Assembly (NCBI GenBank): GCA_031291615.1
Contig: JARLIS010000006.1
Location: 28,455-92,454 of the forward strand
Direction of reading: 5' to 3'
From: Parvibaculum sp.
GTDB lineage: Bacteria; Pseudomonadota; Alphaproteobacteria; Parvibaculales; Parvibaculaceae
DNA: 64,000 nucleotides
Both the position numbers and the translations under genes were made by a program. Shown here piece by piece: positions 1-8,902 of this stretch; the first letter of the stretch is position 1, and each line of letters opens with the position of its first letter. The notes under the pieces are model-generated. The model did no database searches. It saw nothing but the letters and a program-made list of their open reading frames with translations, and was not told the DNA's origin.

Positions 1-732
1 GCCGAAGCCCGCGATGCCCGGAAGATTTTCGGTGCCGGCGCGGCGGCGCATTTCCTGACCGCCGCCACGGATCAGCGGCTCGGAGGGCAGCGTGTCGCGC
101 AGGATGAGCGCGCCGACGCCTTGCGGGCCGCCGAGCTTGTGGGCGGAGAGGATCAGCATGTCCGTGTCGAGCGCGGCGAAATCGACGAGCATCTTGCCGG
201 CCGCCTGAATTGCGTCGGTGAGGACATAGGCGCCGGCAGCGCGGGCGAGCGCGACGGCTTCGGCGACGGGCTGGACGACGCCCGTTTCATTGTTCGCCAG
301 CATCAGCGCGACGAAGGCCCTGCCGGGCGCCGCGAGAAGGCGGGCAAGCGCATCGAGATTGACGAGGCCATCGGCATCGACGGGCGCGATCGCCAGAGGG
401 AGATCGAGAGCTGTGGCGGCGGCGCGCACGCAATCATGCTCGACGGCGGAAACGATCAGGCGTTCGACGCCGAGCGCCGAGCGGGCCATGTAGAGCGCAA
501 GGTTCGCCGCTTCCGTGCCGCCGCTTGTGAAGATGACTTCGGCGGGCTTTGCGTGAACAAGCGCCGCAACATCCCGCCTTGCCTGCTCGACAAGCTGGCG
601 AGCGGCGCGGCCTTCGCCATGCACCGACGAGGCATTGCCCGTGAGCGACAGAGCGCGCGCGACCGCTTCCGCCGCTTCCGGGCGAACCGGCGCGGTGGCG
701 TTGTGGTCGAGATAGGCACGCTTCATCGTCAT
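1..732 (-). CDS. Cysteine desulfurase (class V aminotransferase, NifS/IscS type), C-terminal part outside the window
   Basis: This is a PLP enzyme that takes sulfur from cysteine as a persulfide for Fe-S cluster assembly. About 244 residues are present. They begin MKRAYLDHNATAPV, the family's N-terminal signature, followed by the GNASSVHGEGRAAR segment, TSGGTEAANLAL, the NNETGVVQP segment, and the PLP-lysine region SAHKLGGPQG. The frame stays open to base 1, so the persulfide-carrying cysteine loop near the C-terminus cannot be checked. Start could be the ATG at 732 or the one at 726; the second gives the more typical N-terminus. It lies 48 bases downstream of the iscR gene on the same strand, which in alphaproteobacteria usually opens a suf operon. 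I infer that sufBCD-type genes follow to the left of the window. Confidence 0.93.
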   Translation of the reverse strand, partial: MTMKRAYLDHNATAPVRPEAAEAVARALSLTGNASSVHGEGRAARQLVEQARRDVAALVHAKPAEVIFTSGGTEAANLALYMARSALGVERLIVSAVEHDCVRAAATALDLPLAIAPVDADGLVNLDALARLLAAPGRAFVALMLANNETGVVQPVAEAVALARAAGAYVLTDAIQAAGKMLVDFAALDTDMLILSAHKLGGPQGVGALILRDTLPSEPLIRGGGQEMRRRAGTENLPGIAGFG

Positions 733-780
733 TCGACGCTCATGTCCTGCACTGTCTTGTGGGCCGCGGTATCCGCGCAA

Positions 781-1254
781 TCAATCGGCGGCGGCGATCT
801 TCAGTTGCTTCTCGGCTTTCAGGTCCGCCGCCGTGTTCGTCACGCGGCCATTGATCACGTCGCCGAGCGAAACGGAGCTGAGGAAGACTTGAATCTGATG
901 GCTCAACTCTTCCCACAGGTCGTGGGTAATGCAGCGGCTGGAGGACTGGCCGAGGCAGCCCTTGGGCGAGCCGAGCTCACAGCGCGTCGCCTTGATCGGC
1001 TCATCGACCGCGAGGATCACATCCGAGATACGGATTTCGTCGGCGATGCGGGCCAGCAGGTAGCCGCCGCCGGGGCCGCGTACGCTTTTCACAAGGTCGC
1101 CGCGGCGCAGCTTGGCGAAAAGCTGTTCCAGATAGGACAGTGAAATTTCCTGCCTTTCGGCGATGTCGGCGAGCGCCACGGGCTTGCCCGTGCCATGGCG
1201 GGCGAGATCGGCCATGGCCATGACGGCATAGCGCCCCTTGGTCGTGAGTTTCAT
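781..1254 (-). CDS. iscR: Rrf2-family Fe-S regulator, IscR-like
   Basis: This 157-residue transcription factor senses Fe-S status by binding a [2Fe-2S] cluster. The N-terminus MKLTTKGRYAVMAMADLA is the typical Rrf2 winged-helix start, and the helix-turn-helix lies around residues 25-60. The three cluster cysteines are present at C92, C100 and C108 with a His at 111, matching the Cys-Cys-Cys-His ligand pattern of E. coli IscR with slightly wider spacing. Presence of the ligands supports IscR rather than an NsrR- or CymR-type relative. It is the first gene of the Fe-S operon with the cysteine desulfurase and probably represses it. An 8-bp inverted repeat sits about 170-210 bases upstream. Confidence 0.9.
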   Translation of the reverse strand: MKLTTKGRYAVMAMADLARHGTGKPVALADIAERQEISLSYLEQLFAKLRRGDLVKSVRGPGGGYLLARIADEIRISDVILAVDEPIKATRCELGSPKGCLGQSSSRCITHDLWEELSHQIQVFLSSVSLGDVINGRVTNTAADLKAEKQLKIAAAD

Positions 1255-1420
1255 GGAGCCAACTCCTCATCCAACCGGTCCGGCAGCGCCATATGGCGCT
1301 TCGGGGGCCAAAAGCCTTGCCTAACCGGCACAACCTCGTGTTAAGAACGGGCACCTTCCGGCCCAAACGGGCCGAAAGGCGCGTTGCGGACCCGGTTATT
1401 CCGAGCGCCACAGTCAACTA

Positions 1421-1464
1421 TTTAGCGGTCTCCGCCTCTGATTTCCAGAGAAAAAGCCGCTAAA
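1421..1464. repeat. Inverted repeat TTTAGCGG/CCGCTAAA upstream of iscR
   Basis: Perfect 8-bp arms at 1421-1428 and 1457-1464 with a 28-base spacer lie in the 293-base divergent region between iscR and the alpha/beta hydrolase gene. The spacing is about two and a half helical turns. It could be a regulator binding pair or a weak stem; the sequence does not decide. The rest of 1255-1547 shows nothing I can name. Confidence 0.35.
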
Positions 1465-1547
1465 GGTCCATTTTAATTCCCAGATATATGCTGGGTTATT
1501 TTGCCGCAAGAGACCCTGCGGCGCGTGCAAGGTGAGACGAGAAGAGT

Positions 1548-2204
1548 ATGCCCGAAGTCATCTTCAACGGTCCCGCCGGCCGCATCGAAGGCCGCTACCA
1601 CCACAGCCGCAAGGCGAACTCGCCCATCGCGCTGGTGCTGCACCCGCATCCGCAGTTCGGCGGGACGATGAACAATCCCGTCACCTACACACTGTTTCAG
1701 AACTTCGTGGCGCGGGGATTTTCGGTGCTGCGCTTCAATTTTCGCGGCGTCGGCCGCAGCCAGGGCGCCTTTGACGGCGGCATTGGCGAGCTTTCGGACG
1801 CAGCCTCGGCGCTCGACTGGCTGCAATCGCAGAATGCGGACGCCTCGCAGTGCTGGATCGGCGGCTTTTCCTTCGGCGCCTGGATCGCCATGCAGGTGCT
1901 GATGCGCAGGCCCGAGATCGAGGGCTTCATCGCCGTCTGCCCGCCCGCCAACATGTATGACTTCTCGTTCCTCGCGCCCTGCCCTTCGTCGGGCCTCATC
2001 ATCAACGGCAGCGCCGATCAGGTCGCGCCGATGGCCGATGTGCAGAAGCTCGTCGACCGGCTGAAGACGCAGAAGGGCATCACCATCGAGCATTCGACCA
2101 TCGAGGGCGCGAACCACTTCTTCGATGCGCATCTCGAACCGCTGGCGAAAATCTCGGGCGCCTATCTCGACAAGCGCATGGCGGCGCAGCAGCAGCGAGC
2201 TTAA
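1548..2204 (+). CDS. Alpha/beta hydrolase, COG2945-like
   Basis: The 218-residue protein has the compact alpha/beta-hydrolase layout without signal peptide, so it should be cytoplasmic. The N-terminal HPHPQFGGTMNN segment is characteristic of this conserved proteobacterial subfamily. The nucleophile elbow is GGFSFGA (Ser108), and a plausible triad is completed by Asp157 in INGSADQV and His190 in EGANHFF. The natural substrate of the subfamily is unknown to me; esterase or thioesterase activity is the general expectation. The start is ATG after a GAGACGAGAAG purine stretch. Its TAA stop overlaps the stop of the convergent AraC-type gene within a shared TTAA, so there is no space for a terminator between them. 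Confidence 0.85.
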   Translation: MPEVIFNGPAGRIEGRYHHSRKANSPIALVLHPHPQFGGTMNNPVTYTLFQNFVARGFSVLRFNFRGVGRSQGAFDGGIGELSDAASALDWLQSQNADASQCWIGGFSFGAWIAMQVLMRRPEIEGFIAVCPPANMYDFSFLAPCPSSGLIINGSADQVAPMADVQKLVDRLKTQKGITIEHSTIEGANHFFDAHLEPLAKISGAYLDKRMAAQQQRA

Positions 2205-3187
2205 CGTCCGCCCAGCGCTTCAGCGCGCATGTCGGACGGCGTCACGCCATATCGCCGGCGGAAGGCCCGATTGAAGTGGGACAGGTCGTTGAAGCCTACT
2301 TCATAGGCGATGGCGCTGATCGGCTTCAGCGCGAAGCGCCGATTGACGATCATGTCGCGGACCCGCTGAAGGCGTTTCTCGAGAACGAAAGCCGAGAAGG
2401 TCACCCCCTCGCCTTCGAGCAACTTGCGTACATAGACCGTCGAAATTCCCTGACGATGCGCGACCTGCTCGATCGTCAAAGGTTGCGCGCCGATGTTGGC
2501 CGCGATGTCCGCCTTGACACCCCGAAGACGCGCGGCGCGCAATCCGCGCCGCCTGGCCTGATCGGCGGTATCGCCTGTTGCGCCCATCGCCAGCGCCGCC
2601 AGATCGCAGATGTGTGATGCAATCCTCTCGCTGAGTTCCGCCGAGGGCCTGCCGAGGAGATTTTGTACGGACTCGGCGTAGTTCGCCAGCAGGTGCATCG
2701 CCTGATTATCTTCAGGCACCGCCCGCTTCAACGCAAGGTCCAGGTCCACATCCGCCGAGATCAAGGCCTTACGCGGCAGTTGCACCTGTATGCAGCGCAC
2801 GAGATCGCCCTTGATATGTCCGGTCGTGGCAACCTCATCGGCCAGAGTGAAATAGCCTTCGCCATTTCCGAGAACGAACTCCGCGCCGCGCTGTTCGACA
2901 AATATGCGGCCCTTGGGGAAGACCGACAAAACGACGTCGTCAGATCGCTTCGTTAGAGAACGTGTGCGCGTGAAGCGCGTTCCCGAGCACCAGGCGGTCG
3001 CAATCGCGAGGCCCGGCAAGAGCGTCGCCGCTCCATCGTTGAAGAAATAATCTTCGGGCATCGTTTCCGTTTCATAGGAAAGAATGCTCCTGCCCACGGC
3101 CTCGCCGAAAATGCCGGCCCGTTCCTTCTCCGGCAATTCCTCGCTGGAGAAGCGCAGGACAAAGGGAGGATCTTCGCTTTCGGCCAT
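2201..3187 (-). CDS. AraC-family transcriptional regulator
   Basis: This is a 328-residue regulator. The C-terminal ~100 residues hold two helix-turn-helix units: one around 237-262 (LTIEQVAHRQGISTVYVRKL) and one around 288-321, which includes IAYEVGFNDLSHFNRAFRRR and the GVTPSDMR end typical of the AraC/XylS family. The first ~200 residues resemble the AraC-binding-like sensor domain, whose ligand cannot be deduced. The gene is divergent, across a short gap, from the HAF-repeat autotransporter gene, which makes the autotransporter its most likely target. Its ATG overlaps the TAA of a small upstream ORF in TAATG, so it is probably translationally coupled to it. Confidence 0.88.
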   Translation of the reverse strand: MAESEDPPFVLRFSSEELPEKERAGIFGEAVGRSILSYETETMPEDYFFNDGAATLLPGLAIATAWCSGTRFTRTRSLTKRSDDVVLSVFPKGRIFVEQRGAEFVLGNGEGYFTLADEVATTGHIKGDLVRCIQVQLPRKALISADVDLDLALKRAVPEDNQAMHLLANYAESVQNLLGRPSAELSERIASHICDLAALAMGATGDTADQARRRGLRAARLRGVKADIAANIGAQPLTIEQVAHRQGISTVYVRKLLEGEGVTFSAFVLEKRLQRVRDMIVNRRFALKPISAIAYEVGFNDLSHFNRAFRRRYGVTPSDMRAEALGGR

Positions 3188-3387
3188 TACGATTTACTCT
3201 GCTCACGGAGATGCATGAAATAACGGCCCGAAATCAGCGTTTCATAATATCCGGTAAATCCTTGACCAACAAGGCCGACTGCGCCAGCTCGCAATTGCCG
3301 CGCTTCGGTATCACCCAGGCCCAGCGCTTTTATCAAATACGCCAAGAGGGCCTGCGAACCTCCCACTAGTTTCCCGCTTGCCGACAT
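3187..3387 (-). CDS. Small ORF coupled to the AraC-type gene (66 residues)
   Basis: The frame opens at an ATG at 3387, or at a TTG at 3411 giving 74 residues. It ends in a TAA that overlaps the ATG of the AraC-type regulator as TAATG. The product contains no recognised domain; it has a moderately hydrophobic stretch LVGGSQALLAYLIKALGLG and a basic end. No strong ribosome binding site is seen. The stop/start overlap argues for a real leader gene or leader peptide that couples translation, but the frame could be chance. The function is unknown. Confidence 0.4.
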   Translation of the reverse strand: MSASGKLVGGSQALLAYLIKALGLGDTEARQLRAGAVGLVGQGFTGYYETLISGRYFMHLREQSKS

Positions 3388-3426
3388 GAGGCGGATTCGC
3401 CGCTCGGGCAACCAGGGACTAGCATC

Positions 3427-5487
3427 GTGTTTTCAACCCGCAACAAGGGGCGCTCGGCGCTCGGAACTTCGTCGAGCTTGCGCCGCCAGCTCCTGTCGTC
3501 AACCGCCGTCGCGCTTGCCGCGCTGACGCTGGCGGGATCGGGCAACGCCCAGGCGGTCGAAGGTTCACTAAAGCCGCTCGGCACACTGAATACCGTCGAC
3601 TATTCATCCACCGGCAACGCCGTGTCGAACAACGGCACGGTCGTCGGATTTTCCTATATCGACACCACCGACTGGCACGCCTTCTACTGGACGGCGGCAT
3701 CGGGAATGGTCGACATGGGCACGCTGACCGGGACGGGAAAATCGGTCGCGCTGGGCCTGAGCGCCGATGGCGATGTCATTGTCGGATGGAGCACTGTGCA
3801 GGGCGGCGCCCTTCGCGCCTTTCGCTGGACTCAGCCCGGCGGGATGGTCGAGCTTGGCACTCTATGGTCGGACAGCACGGCCTTCTCTGCGGCCACGGAC
3901 ACAAGCGGCGATGGCTCCGTCATAGCGGGCTACAGCTCGATAGACGCCAACACCTATCATGCATTTCGCTGGACGCAGTCCGGCGGCATGGTGGATATCG
4001 GGACGATTGGCAACATTGCCGGCAACTCCGTCACTTCGGCGATCAGCAAAGACGGCATGGCCATTACCGGCTATAGCGACGTCGCAGGCGGCCAGAGCCA
4101 CGCCTATTACTGGACGCAATCCGGCGGCATGGTGGACCTCGGCACCATCGGCAATTTTGCCGGAAAGTCCTACGGCCTGGGTATCAGCGGCGACGGGACG
4201 ACGGTCGTCGGCTACAGCCAGCTTGCCGGATCACTCGATCACGCTTTCAGGTGGACGCAAGGCGACGGATTGGTCGATCTGGGTTCGATCAACAATGGCG
4301 GCGGCAAATCATATGCCTATGCGACAAACGAAACCGGCTCGGTGATCGTGGGGCGCGGCTATATCAATGGCAATCAGGGCCGCGGCTTCCGCTGGACCGC
4401 CGCAACGGGAATGGTAGACCTGAACACCCTGCTCACCGATGCGGGTGTGGATATGACCGGCATCAGGGTCATTACAGCCAACGGCATATCGCAGAGCGGC
4501 GAATTCATCACCGGCAATGTGCTGGTGGCGAATTCGATCGTCGATCAGGCCTATCTCATTCGATATGTGGACGCGGCGGTTGCGGGCATCACCTCGGCGG
4601 ATTCCGTGCAGGGTTCGGTCGATGGTCTTGCCGATGCGAAAGCGGGCGTCGCGGCACAGATGCAAGGTTTCGCGGCGCAGCTTCTGGGCGCCGATACGGC
4701 CATCGGCGCGGGCAATGAGGTGGGTGCGTTCGGTTCCGTCGGATCGGCGGCCGGCGGCGTTTCCGGCAAGGTCGGCCTCGGGAACGGCGTTTCACTCATC
4801 GGCGGTCTTTCCATCAATGAGGAAACTTTCAAGGACGTCCGCATGCGCCACACCGGCATGGCGGCGCTTGGACTGCGCTATGTCTATTCGGACGGCGGCG
4901 CGGCTCATCCCTTTGTCGAAGCGGGCGGCTGGATTGCGCCGAACGGCTCCTTCACTTTCTCGCGCCGATATGCGAACGGCGCAGGCCAGGCAAACGGTAC
5001 GGGCTCTGCCGACGGATCGCTGAGCTACCTCTATGCCAAAGCGGGCGCCGCCTATGATCTGACGACCGATGACGAGGCCGTCCTCGCAGCGGAGCTGGGC
5101 CAGTCGCGCTTCCACACGGATGCCTATTCAGAAACGGCGACGCCGGGAAATCCCTTCAACGCCGATGTCTCGTCGGGAACGTCAAAGCTTTCGGTTGCCA
5201 AGATCGAGGCGAAGCTCACGCATGAATTCACGCCGAAGATCGACACGACGTTGCGCGTTGCCGCCGCACATGGCTTTTCAGCGTCGAGCGATGTGACGGC
5301 GGTTGTGGCCGGCTTCGGGACAATTGCGGCACGGGCGGAAAACCAGAACTGGGCCGAATACGGACTGCGCGCCGGCTACAAGATTGCCGCGGGTACGACC
5401 GTCAACCTGTTCGCCAATGGCGTTTCCGGCAATGGCGGCATTCACACCGAAAACCATTTCGGCATCGATCTCAAATTCGATCTCTGA
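3427..5487 (+). CDS. Autotransporter with HAF repeats and C-terminal beta-barrel
   Basis: The 686-residue secreted protein starts at GTG, preceded by AGGGA at a good distance. Residues 1-43 form a signal peptide with a long basic n-region and an AQA cleavage motif. Residues 84-335 carry six ~47-residue repeats of the form HAFRWTQSGGMVDLGTI followed by a glycine-rich G-DGxxIVGYS half; this is the HAF repeat family. From about residue 410 the sequence becomes an autotransporter-type beta domain with alternating aromatic/glycine strands, ending HFGIDLKFDL. The protein is therefore predicted to be displayed on, or released from, the outer membrane; adhesion is a guess. The divergent AraC-type gene may control it. 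Its stop lies 3 bases from that of the convergent anmK. Confidence 0.87.
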   Translation: MFSTRNKGRSALGTSSSLRRQLLSSTAVALAALTLAGSGNAQAVEGSLKPLGTLNTVDYSSTGNAVSNNGTVVGFSYIDTTDWHAFYWTAASGMVDMGTLTGTGKSVALGLSADGDVIVGWSTVQGGALRAFRWTQPGGMVELGTLWSDSTAFSAATDTSGDGSVIAGYSSIDANTYHAFRWTQSGGMVDIGTIGNIAGNSVTSAISKDGMAITGYSDVAGGQSHAYYWTQSGGMVDLGTIGNFAGKSYGLGISGDGTTVVGYSQLAGSLDHAFRWTQGDGLVDLGSINNGGGKSYAYATNETGSVIVGRGYINGNQGRGFRWTAATGMVDLNTLLTDAGVDMTGIRVITANGISQSGEFITGNVLVANSIVDQAYLIRYVDAAVAGITSADSVQGSVDGLADAKAGVAAQMQGFAAQLLGADTAIGAGNEVGAFGSVGSAAGGVSGKVGLGNGVSLIGGLSINEETFKDVRMRHTGMAALGLRYVYSDGGAAHPFVEAGGWIAPNGSFTFSRRYANGAGQANGTGSADGSLSYLYAKAGAAYDLTTDDEAVLAAELGQSRFHTDAYSETATPGNPFNADVSSGTSKLSVAKIEAKLTHEFTPKIDTTLRVAAAHGFSASSDVTAVVAGFGTIAARAENQNWAEYGLRAGYKIAAGTTVNLFANGVSGNGGIHTENHFGIDLKFDL
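3676..4431 (+). repeat. Six HAF-type tandem coding repeats
   Basis: Within the autotransporter, the segments beginning WHAFYWT, RAFRWTQ, HAFRWTQ, HAYYWTQ, HAFRWTQ and RGFRWTA recur every 45-48 residues. Each holds a GMVD-GT motif and a second half resembling a GDG-(V/I)-GYS turn. The nucleotide repeats are diverged, which indicates old duplication under protein-level constraint, not recent slippage. Confidence 0.8.
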
Positions 5488-5490
5488 CGG

Positions 5491-6597
5491 CTAAGGGCGG
5501 GCGGCTTCATGAAGTTGTCCGCCCGTCATCGGCGCGGGCACGCCGGTCGTCGACGGCAGGCTGAGGGGCAGGCCCTTCAACGAGCGGACGGCGAGATAGG
5601 CGAAGGCTTCGGCCTCGACGTCGTCGCCGCGCCAGCCGACATCTTCCGCCGGCAGCACGCCACCTTGAAGGCGCTTAGACAGCATCGCCATCAGCGTCGG
5701 GTTCCGCCTGCCGCCGCCGCAGACGATGAAGCGCGAGGGCATGCCGGGAATATGCGCAAGGCCACGCGCAATCGCTTCAACGGTGAAGGCGGTGAGCGTC
5801 GCCGCGCCGTCCGGCGGAGAGAGATGCTCGACGGGCGCCGGCGAAAAAGAAAAGCGGTCGAGAGATTTCGGCGGCGGCAGGTCGAAGAAGGGATTGTCCA
5901 TCAGCTTTTCGAGCGCATCGACATCGACCTCGCCTTCGGCGGCAAGCGCGCCGTCGAGATCAACGGGAATGTCGGTGTGACGATGGGCCCAGTCGTCGAT
6001 CAATGCGTTGCCGGGTCCGGTGTCGAAGGCGATCAGCGACCCGTCGAGGCCCACATAAGTCACATTGCCGACGCCGCCTATGTTGATGATGGCGACGGGC
6101 TCTTTGACGCCGAGGCTTTTCACCAGCGCCTGATGATAGAGCGGCACAAGCGGCGCGCCGTGCCCGCCCGCCGCCACATCGGCACTGCGGAAATCGTTCA
6201 CCACGTCGATGCCGGTGAGGCGGGCAAGCTCCGCGCCCATGCCGATCTGGACCGTGCGGCGGCGATCGGGCTGGTGCAGCACGGTCTGGCCGTGAAAGCC
6301 GATGACGTCGATATCGGCGGGGGTGAGCTTCGCCTGTTTCAGGAGCGCGCGAACGGCCTGGGCATGGGCGAGCGTGAGCAGCCGCTCAGCCTCAGCCACG
6401 GCCTCGGGCATAGGCTCTCCGGGCAGCCATCCCTTCGAAACTTCAAGCGCCGCTCGAAGCACAGCCCGTTCCTCCGGCGTATAGGGGACCGCGAGCGAAG
6501 GGCCCGGACGGACGGCATCCTCGCCATCCGTCTCGATTATCGCGGCGTCGACACCGTCGAGCGAGGTGCCGCTCATCAGACCCAGGGCGCGGAACAT
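5491..6597 (-). CDS. anmK: Anhydro-N-acetylmuramic acid kinase
   Basis: This 368-residue enzyme phosphorylates and opens 1,6-anhydro-MurNAc to MurNAc-6-phosphate in peptidoglycan recycling. The N-terminus has GLMSGTSLDGVDA, the phosphate-binding signature of AnmK. FHGQTVLHQPD, NIGGVGNVTY, AFDTGPGNALIDDW and CGGGRRNPTLM follow in the family's order. Length matches the family. It is divergent from tyrS, an arrangement I recognise from many alphaproteobacteria. The start at ATG 6597 is well supported because the signature begins five residues later. Confidence 0.95.
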   Translation of the reverse strand: MFRALGLMSGTSLDGVDAAIIETDGEDAVRPGPSLAVPYTPEERAVLRAALEVSKGWLPGEPMPEAVAEAERLLTLAHAQAVRALLKQAKLTPADIDVIGFHGQTVLHQPDRRRTVQIGMGAELARLTGIDVVNDFRSADVAAGGHGAPLVPLYHQALVKSLGVKEPVAIINIGGVGNVTYVGLDGSLIAFDTGPGNALIDDWAHRHTDIPVDLDGALAAEGEVDVDALEKLMDNPFFDLPPPKSLDRFSFSPAPVEHLSPPDGAATLTAFTVEAIARGLAHIPGMPSRFIVCGGGRRNPTLMAMLSKRLQGGVLPAEDVGWRGDDVEAEAFAYLAVRSLKGLPLSLPSTTGVPAPMTGGQLHEAARP

Positions 6598-6683
6598 GAG
6601 GAATCGTCCGTTTTTCGCTTCGTCAAAGCGTGATACACCAGCCGCGAGCCCGTGACCATTTACAGGGCGTCTTAATTCTCATT

Positions 6684-6775
6684 CGTCATGGCCCGGCCTG
6701 TCCGGGCCATCCCCGTCTTTCTCCCCCGATTTCCGGCGCAAAGACGTGGATGCCCCGCATGAAGCGCGGCATGGC
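6684..6775. repeat. Palindromic interspersed repeat in the anmK-tyrS gap
   Basis: The left part holds ATGGCCCGG and CCGGGCCAT (6688-6710) as a perfect 9-bp hairpin. The right part holds ATGCCCCGC and GCGCGGCAT (6750-6772) as a hairpin with one mismatch. Between them CCCCGTCTTT (6711-6720) pairs almost fully with AAAGACGTGG (6740-6749), so the whole element folds as a stem topped by two side hairpins. This matches, from memory, the GTCATGGCCCGGC...CGTCTT palindromic repeats scattered in intergenic DNA of Rhizobiales and relatives. It lies inside the tyrS leader, ending about 40 bases before the start codon. Confidence 0.6.
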
Positions 6776-6814
6776 GCATCGAGAGGCGAGCGCGCCGTCA
6801 AAATCGAGACTGAT

Positions 6815-8068
6815 ATGACCGCCTATAAATCCGACTTCCTGCGCGAGCTGACCGCCCGCGGCTTCATCCACCAGATCTCCGATCCGGAGGCGCTGGATGC
6901 CTATGCGGCGAAGGAAACGGTAACGGCCTATATCGGCTTCGACTGCACGGGGCCGAGCCTCCATGTCGGGCACCTGATGGGCATCATGATGCTGCGCCGT
7001 CTCCAGCAGGCGGGCCACAAGCCGATCGTGCTGATGGGCGGCGGCACAACGAAGGTCGGCGACCCGTCCGGCAAGGACGAGGCGCGCCAGCTTCTGACCG
7101 ATGCGCAGATCGCCGCCAACATGGCCTCGATCAAGACGGCCTTCACGCGGTTCCTGACATTCGGCAACGGCAAGACCGACGCCGTGATGGTCAACAACGC
7201 CGAGTGGCTGGACAAACTCGAATACATCGCCTTCCTGCGCGACTATGGGCGGCATTTCTCGGTCAACCGGATGCTGTCCTTCGACAGCGTGAAGCTCCGG
7301 CTTGAGCGCGAGCAGCCGCTGTCCTTCCTCGAATTCAACTACATGATCCTGCAAGCCTATGACTTCGTGGAACTGGCGAAGCGCTATGGCTGCCGGTTGC
7401 AGATGGGCGGCTCGGACCAGTGGGGCAATATCGTCAACGGCATCGAGTTGGGACGCCGCGCGGCGAGCCTCGACCTTTTTGCCGTCACCTGCCCGCTCAT
7501 CACGACCTCGTCGGGCGCGAAGATGGGCAAGACGGCGGCGGGCGCAGTCTGGCTCAACGCCGACATGCGTTCGCCCTTCGACTACTGGCAGTTCTGGCGC
7601 AACACGGAAGACGCCGATGTGGGGCGCTTTCTCCGCCTCTTCACCGAGCTGCCGCTCGACGAGATCGCACGGCTGGAAAAGCTGCCGGGCGCGGAATTGA
7701 ACGAGGCGAAGAAAGTGCTCGCCACAGAAGCGACGGCGATGCTCCACGGCCGAGAGGAAGCGGAGCGCGCGGCGGGAGCGGCGAAGGCCGCCTTCGAGCA
7801 GGGCACCATCAGCGCCGACATGCCGACGGTCGAGATTGCGGCCTTCGAGCTTGAAGGCGGCATGGGCGTTCTCAACGCGCTTGTCACGGCGAACCTCGTC
7901 GCCTCGACCAGCGATGCGCGGCGGCAGATCAAAGGGGGCGCTGTGCGCGTCAACGACGAGCCTGTGTCCGACGAACGGCTGACGCTGACGACGGCCAACG
8001 TCGTGGACGGCGTCGTCAAGCTGTCGCTCGGCAAGAAGAAGCATGTGCTGCTGAAGCCGAAGGGGTAG
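6815..8068 (+). CDS. tyrS: Tyrosyl-tRNA synthetase
   Basis: This 417-residue class I synthetase charges tRNA-Tyr. The HIGH-type motif is HVGHLMG at residues 50-56. The tyrosine and tRNA recognition segments include [14 protein letters not shown] and GGSDQWGNI. The KMSKS-type loop is GAKMGKT near residue 238. A C-terminal S4-like RNA-binding domain follows (about 350-417, with [18 protein letters not shown]). The frame is open further upstream, but the ATG at 6815 gives the normal N-terminus and family length; the upstream part belongs to an interspersed repeat. A Shine-Dalgarno sequence is weak here. Confidence 0.95.
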   Translation: MTAYKSDFLRELTARGFIHQISDPEALDAYAAKETVTAYIGFDCTGPSLHVGHLMGIMMLRRLQQAGHKPIVLMGGGTTKVGDPSGKDEARQLLTDAQIAANMASIKTAFTRFLTFGNGKTDAVMVNNAEWLDKLEYIAFLRDYGRHFSVNRMLSFDSVKLRLEREQPLSFLEFNYMILQAYDFVELAKRYGCRLQMGGSDQWGNIVNGIELGRRAASLDLFAVTCPLITTSSGAKMGKTAAGAVWLNADMRSPFDYWQFWRNTEDADVGRFLRLFTELPLDEIARLEKLPGAELNEAKKVLATEATAMLHGREEAERAAGAAKAAFEQGTISADMPTVEIAAFELEGGMGVLNALVTANLVASTSDARRQIKGGAVRVNDEPVSDERLTLTTANVVDGVVKLSLGKKKHVLLKPKG

Positions 8069-8103
8069 CGCCCCTTCGCGGCTGCACATTCACGGGCTGC
8101 GTC

Positions 8104-8814
8104 TCAACGAATAAAAAAGCCGTCCGCTTCGAGGAGTTCCGACGTTTCGGGATCGCGCGAGCCGTTGGAGATTCCGAACAGCTTGAAGCCGAACGACGAC
8201 ATGAGCGCGACCATTTCATCCATCAAGGCGGCGCCGTCATACATGGGCACGAGATTCATCTCGGCTTGCACGGCGACGATGCGGTCCATGATGCCGGTCG
8301 AGCCTTTGATCACCTCGCGCTCGAAGCCTTGCGTGTCGATCTTGAGATAGAAGCGGTCGTCGGGGCTGCTATATCGGCCTGCCACCTCGTCCAGCCGCTT
8401 CAGAGGCGCATCCACCTTGCCGGTGCTCGACGTGCCGGGAAACGCCTTCAGATTGCGTTCCGTGCTCTCGCGGATGGAGGAAGACGGTGAAAATTCGGAC
8501 GCGTTGACCTGCACGACGCCGTCGGCCTCGCCAATCGCCATGCGCTCGGCAACCGTCCAGACCGGATAGCGCGCGGCATTGCGGCGCAAGCGATCATAGG
8601 CTCCCGGCAGAGGCTCGAACGAGACGATCCGGCGGGAACTTTCCCGCTTCAATATGTCGAGCGCAAACTGGCCCTCATTCGCCCCGACATCGAGAACCAG
8701 ACTCGACCGCGACAAATCCATGAGGCGAAAGGCGAGAGCGACTGCGCTTTCCGACTTGCGAATGCGCTGTAGATCGAAGCCGCGCAGCCAGGCGAGTTTA
8801 CGCCGAAGCCCCAT
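8104..8814 (-). CDS. FkbM-family SAM-dependent methyltransferase
   Basis: The 236-residue protein has the FkbM methyltransferase pattern: SAM motif I LVLDVGANEGQFA, the acidic post-I region SFEPLPGAYDRL, and DRFYLKIDTQGFEREVIKG, the family's most conserved block. The ATG at 8814 is chosen because GGGGGAAAG stands just before it, though the frame extends 15 codons further. FkbM enzymes O-methylate polyketides, glycans or lipids; no biosynthetic cluster surrounds this gene, so the substrate is open. It is convergent with tyrS, with 35 bases between stops. Confidence 0.85.
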   Translation of the reverse strand: MGLRRKLAWLRGFDLQRIRKSESAVALAFRLMDLSRSSLVLDVGANEGQFALDILKRESSRRIVSFEPLPGAYDRLRRNAARYPVWTVAERMAIGEADGVVQVNASEFSPSSSIRESTERNLKAFPGTSSTGKVDAPLKRLDEVAGRYSSPDDRFYLKIDTQGFEREVIKGSTGIMDRIVAVQAEMNLVPMYDGAALMDEMVALMSSFGFKLFGISNGSRDPETSELLEADGFFIR

Positions 8815-8902
8815 GTTCTTTCCCCCATATCCAAGATGGCCCGTAGCTGTAGATAGCATAAATTCTTCGCCTGGAAGCCAACAGACGAAGCGGCGCGGCC
8901 AG

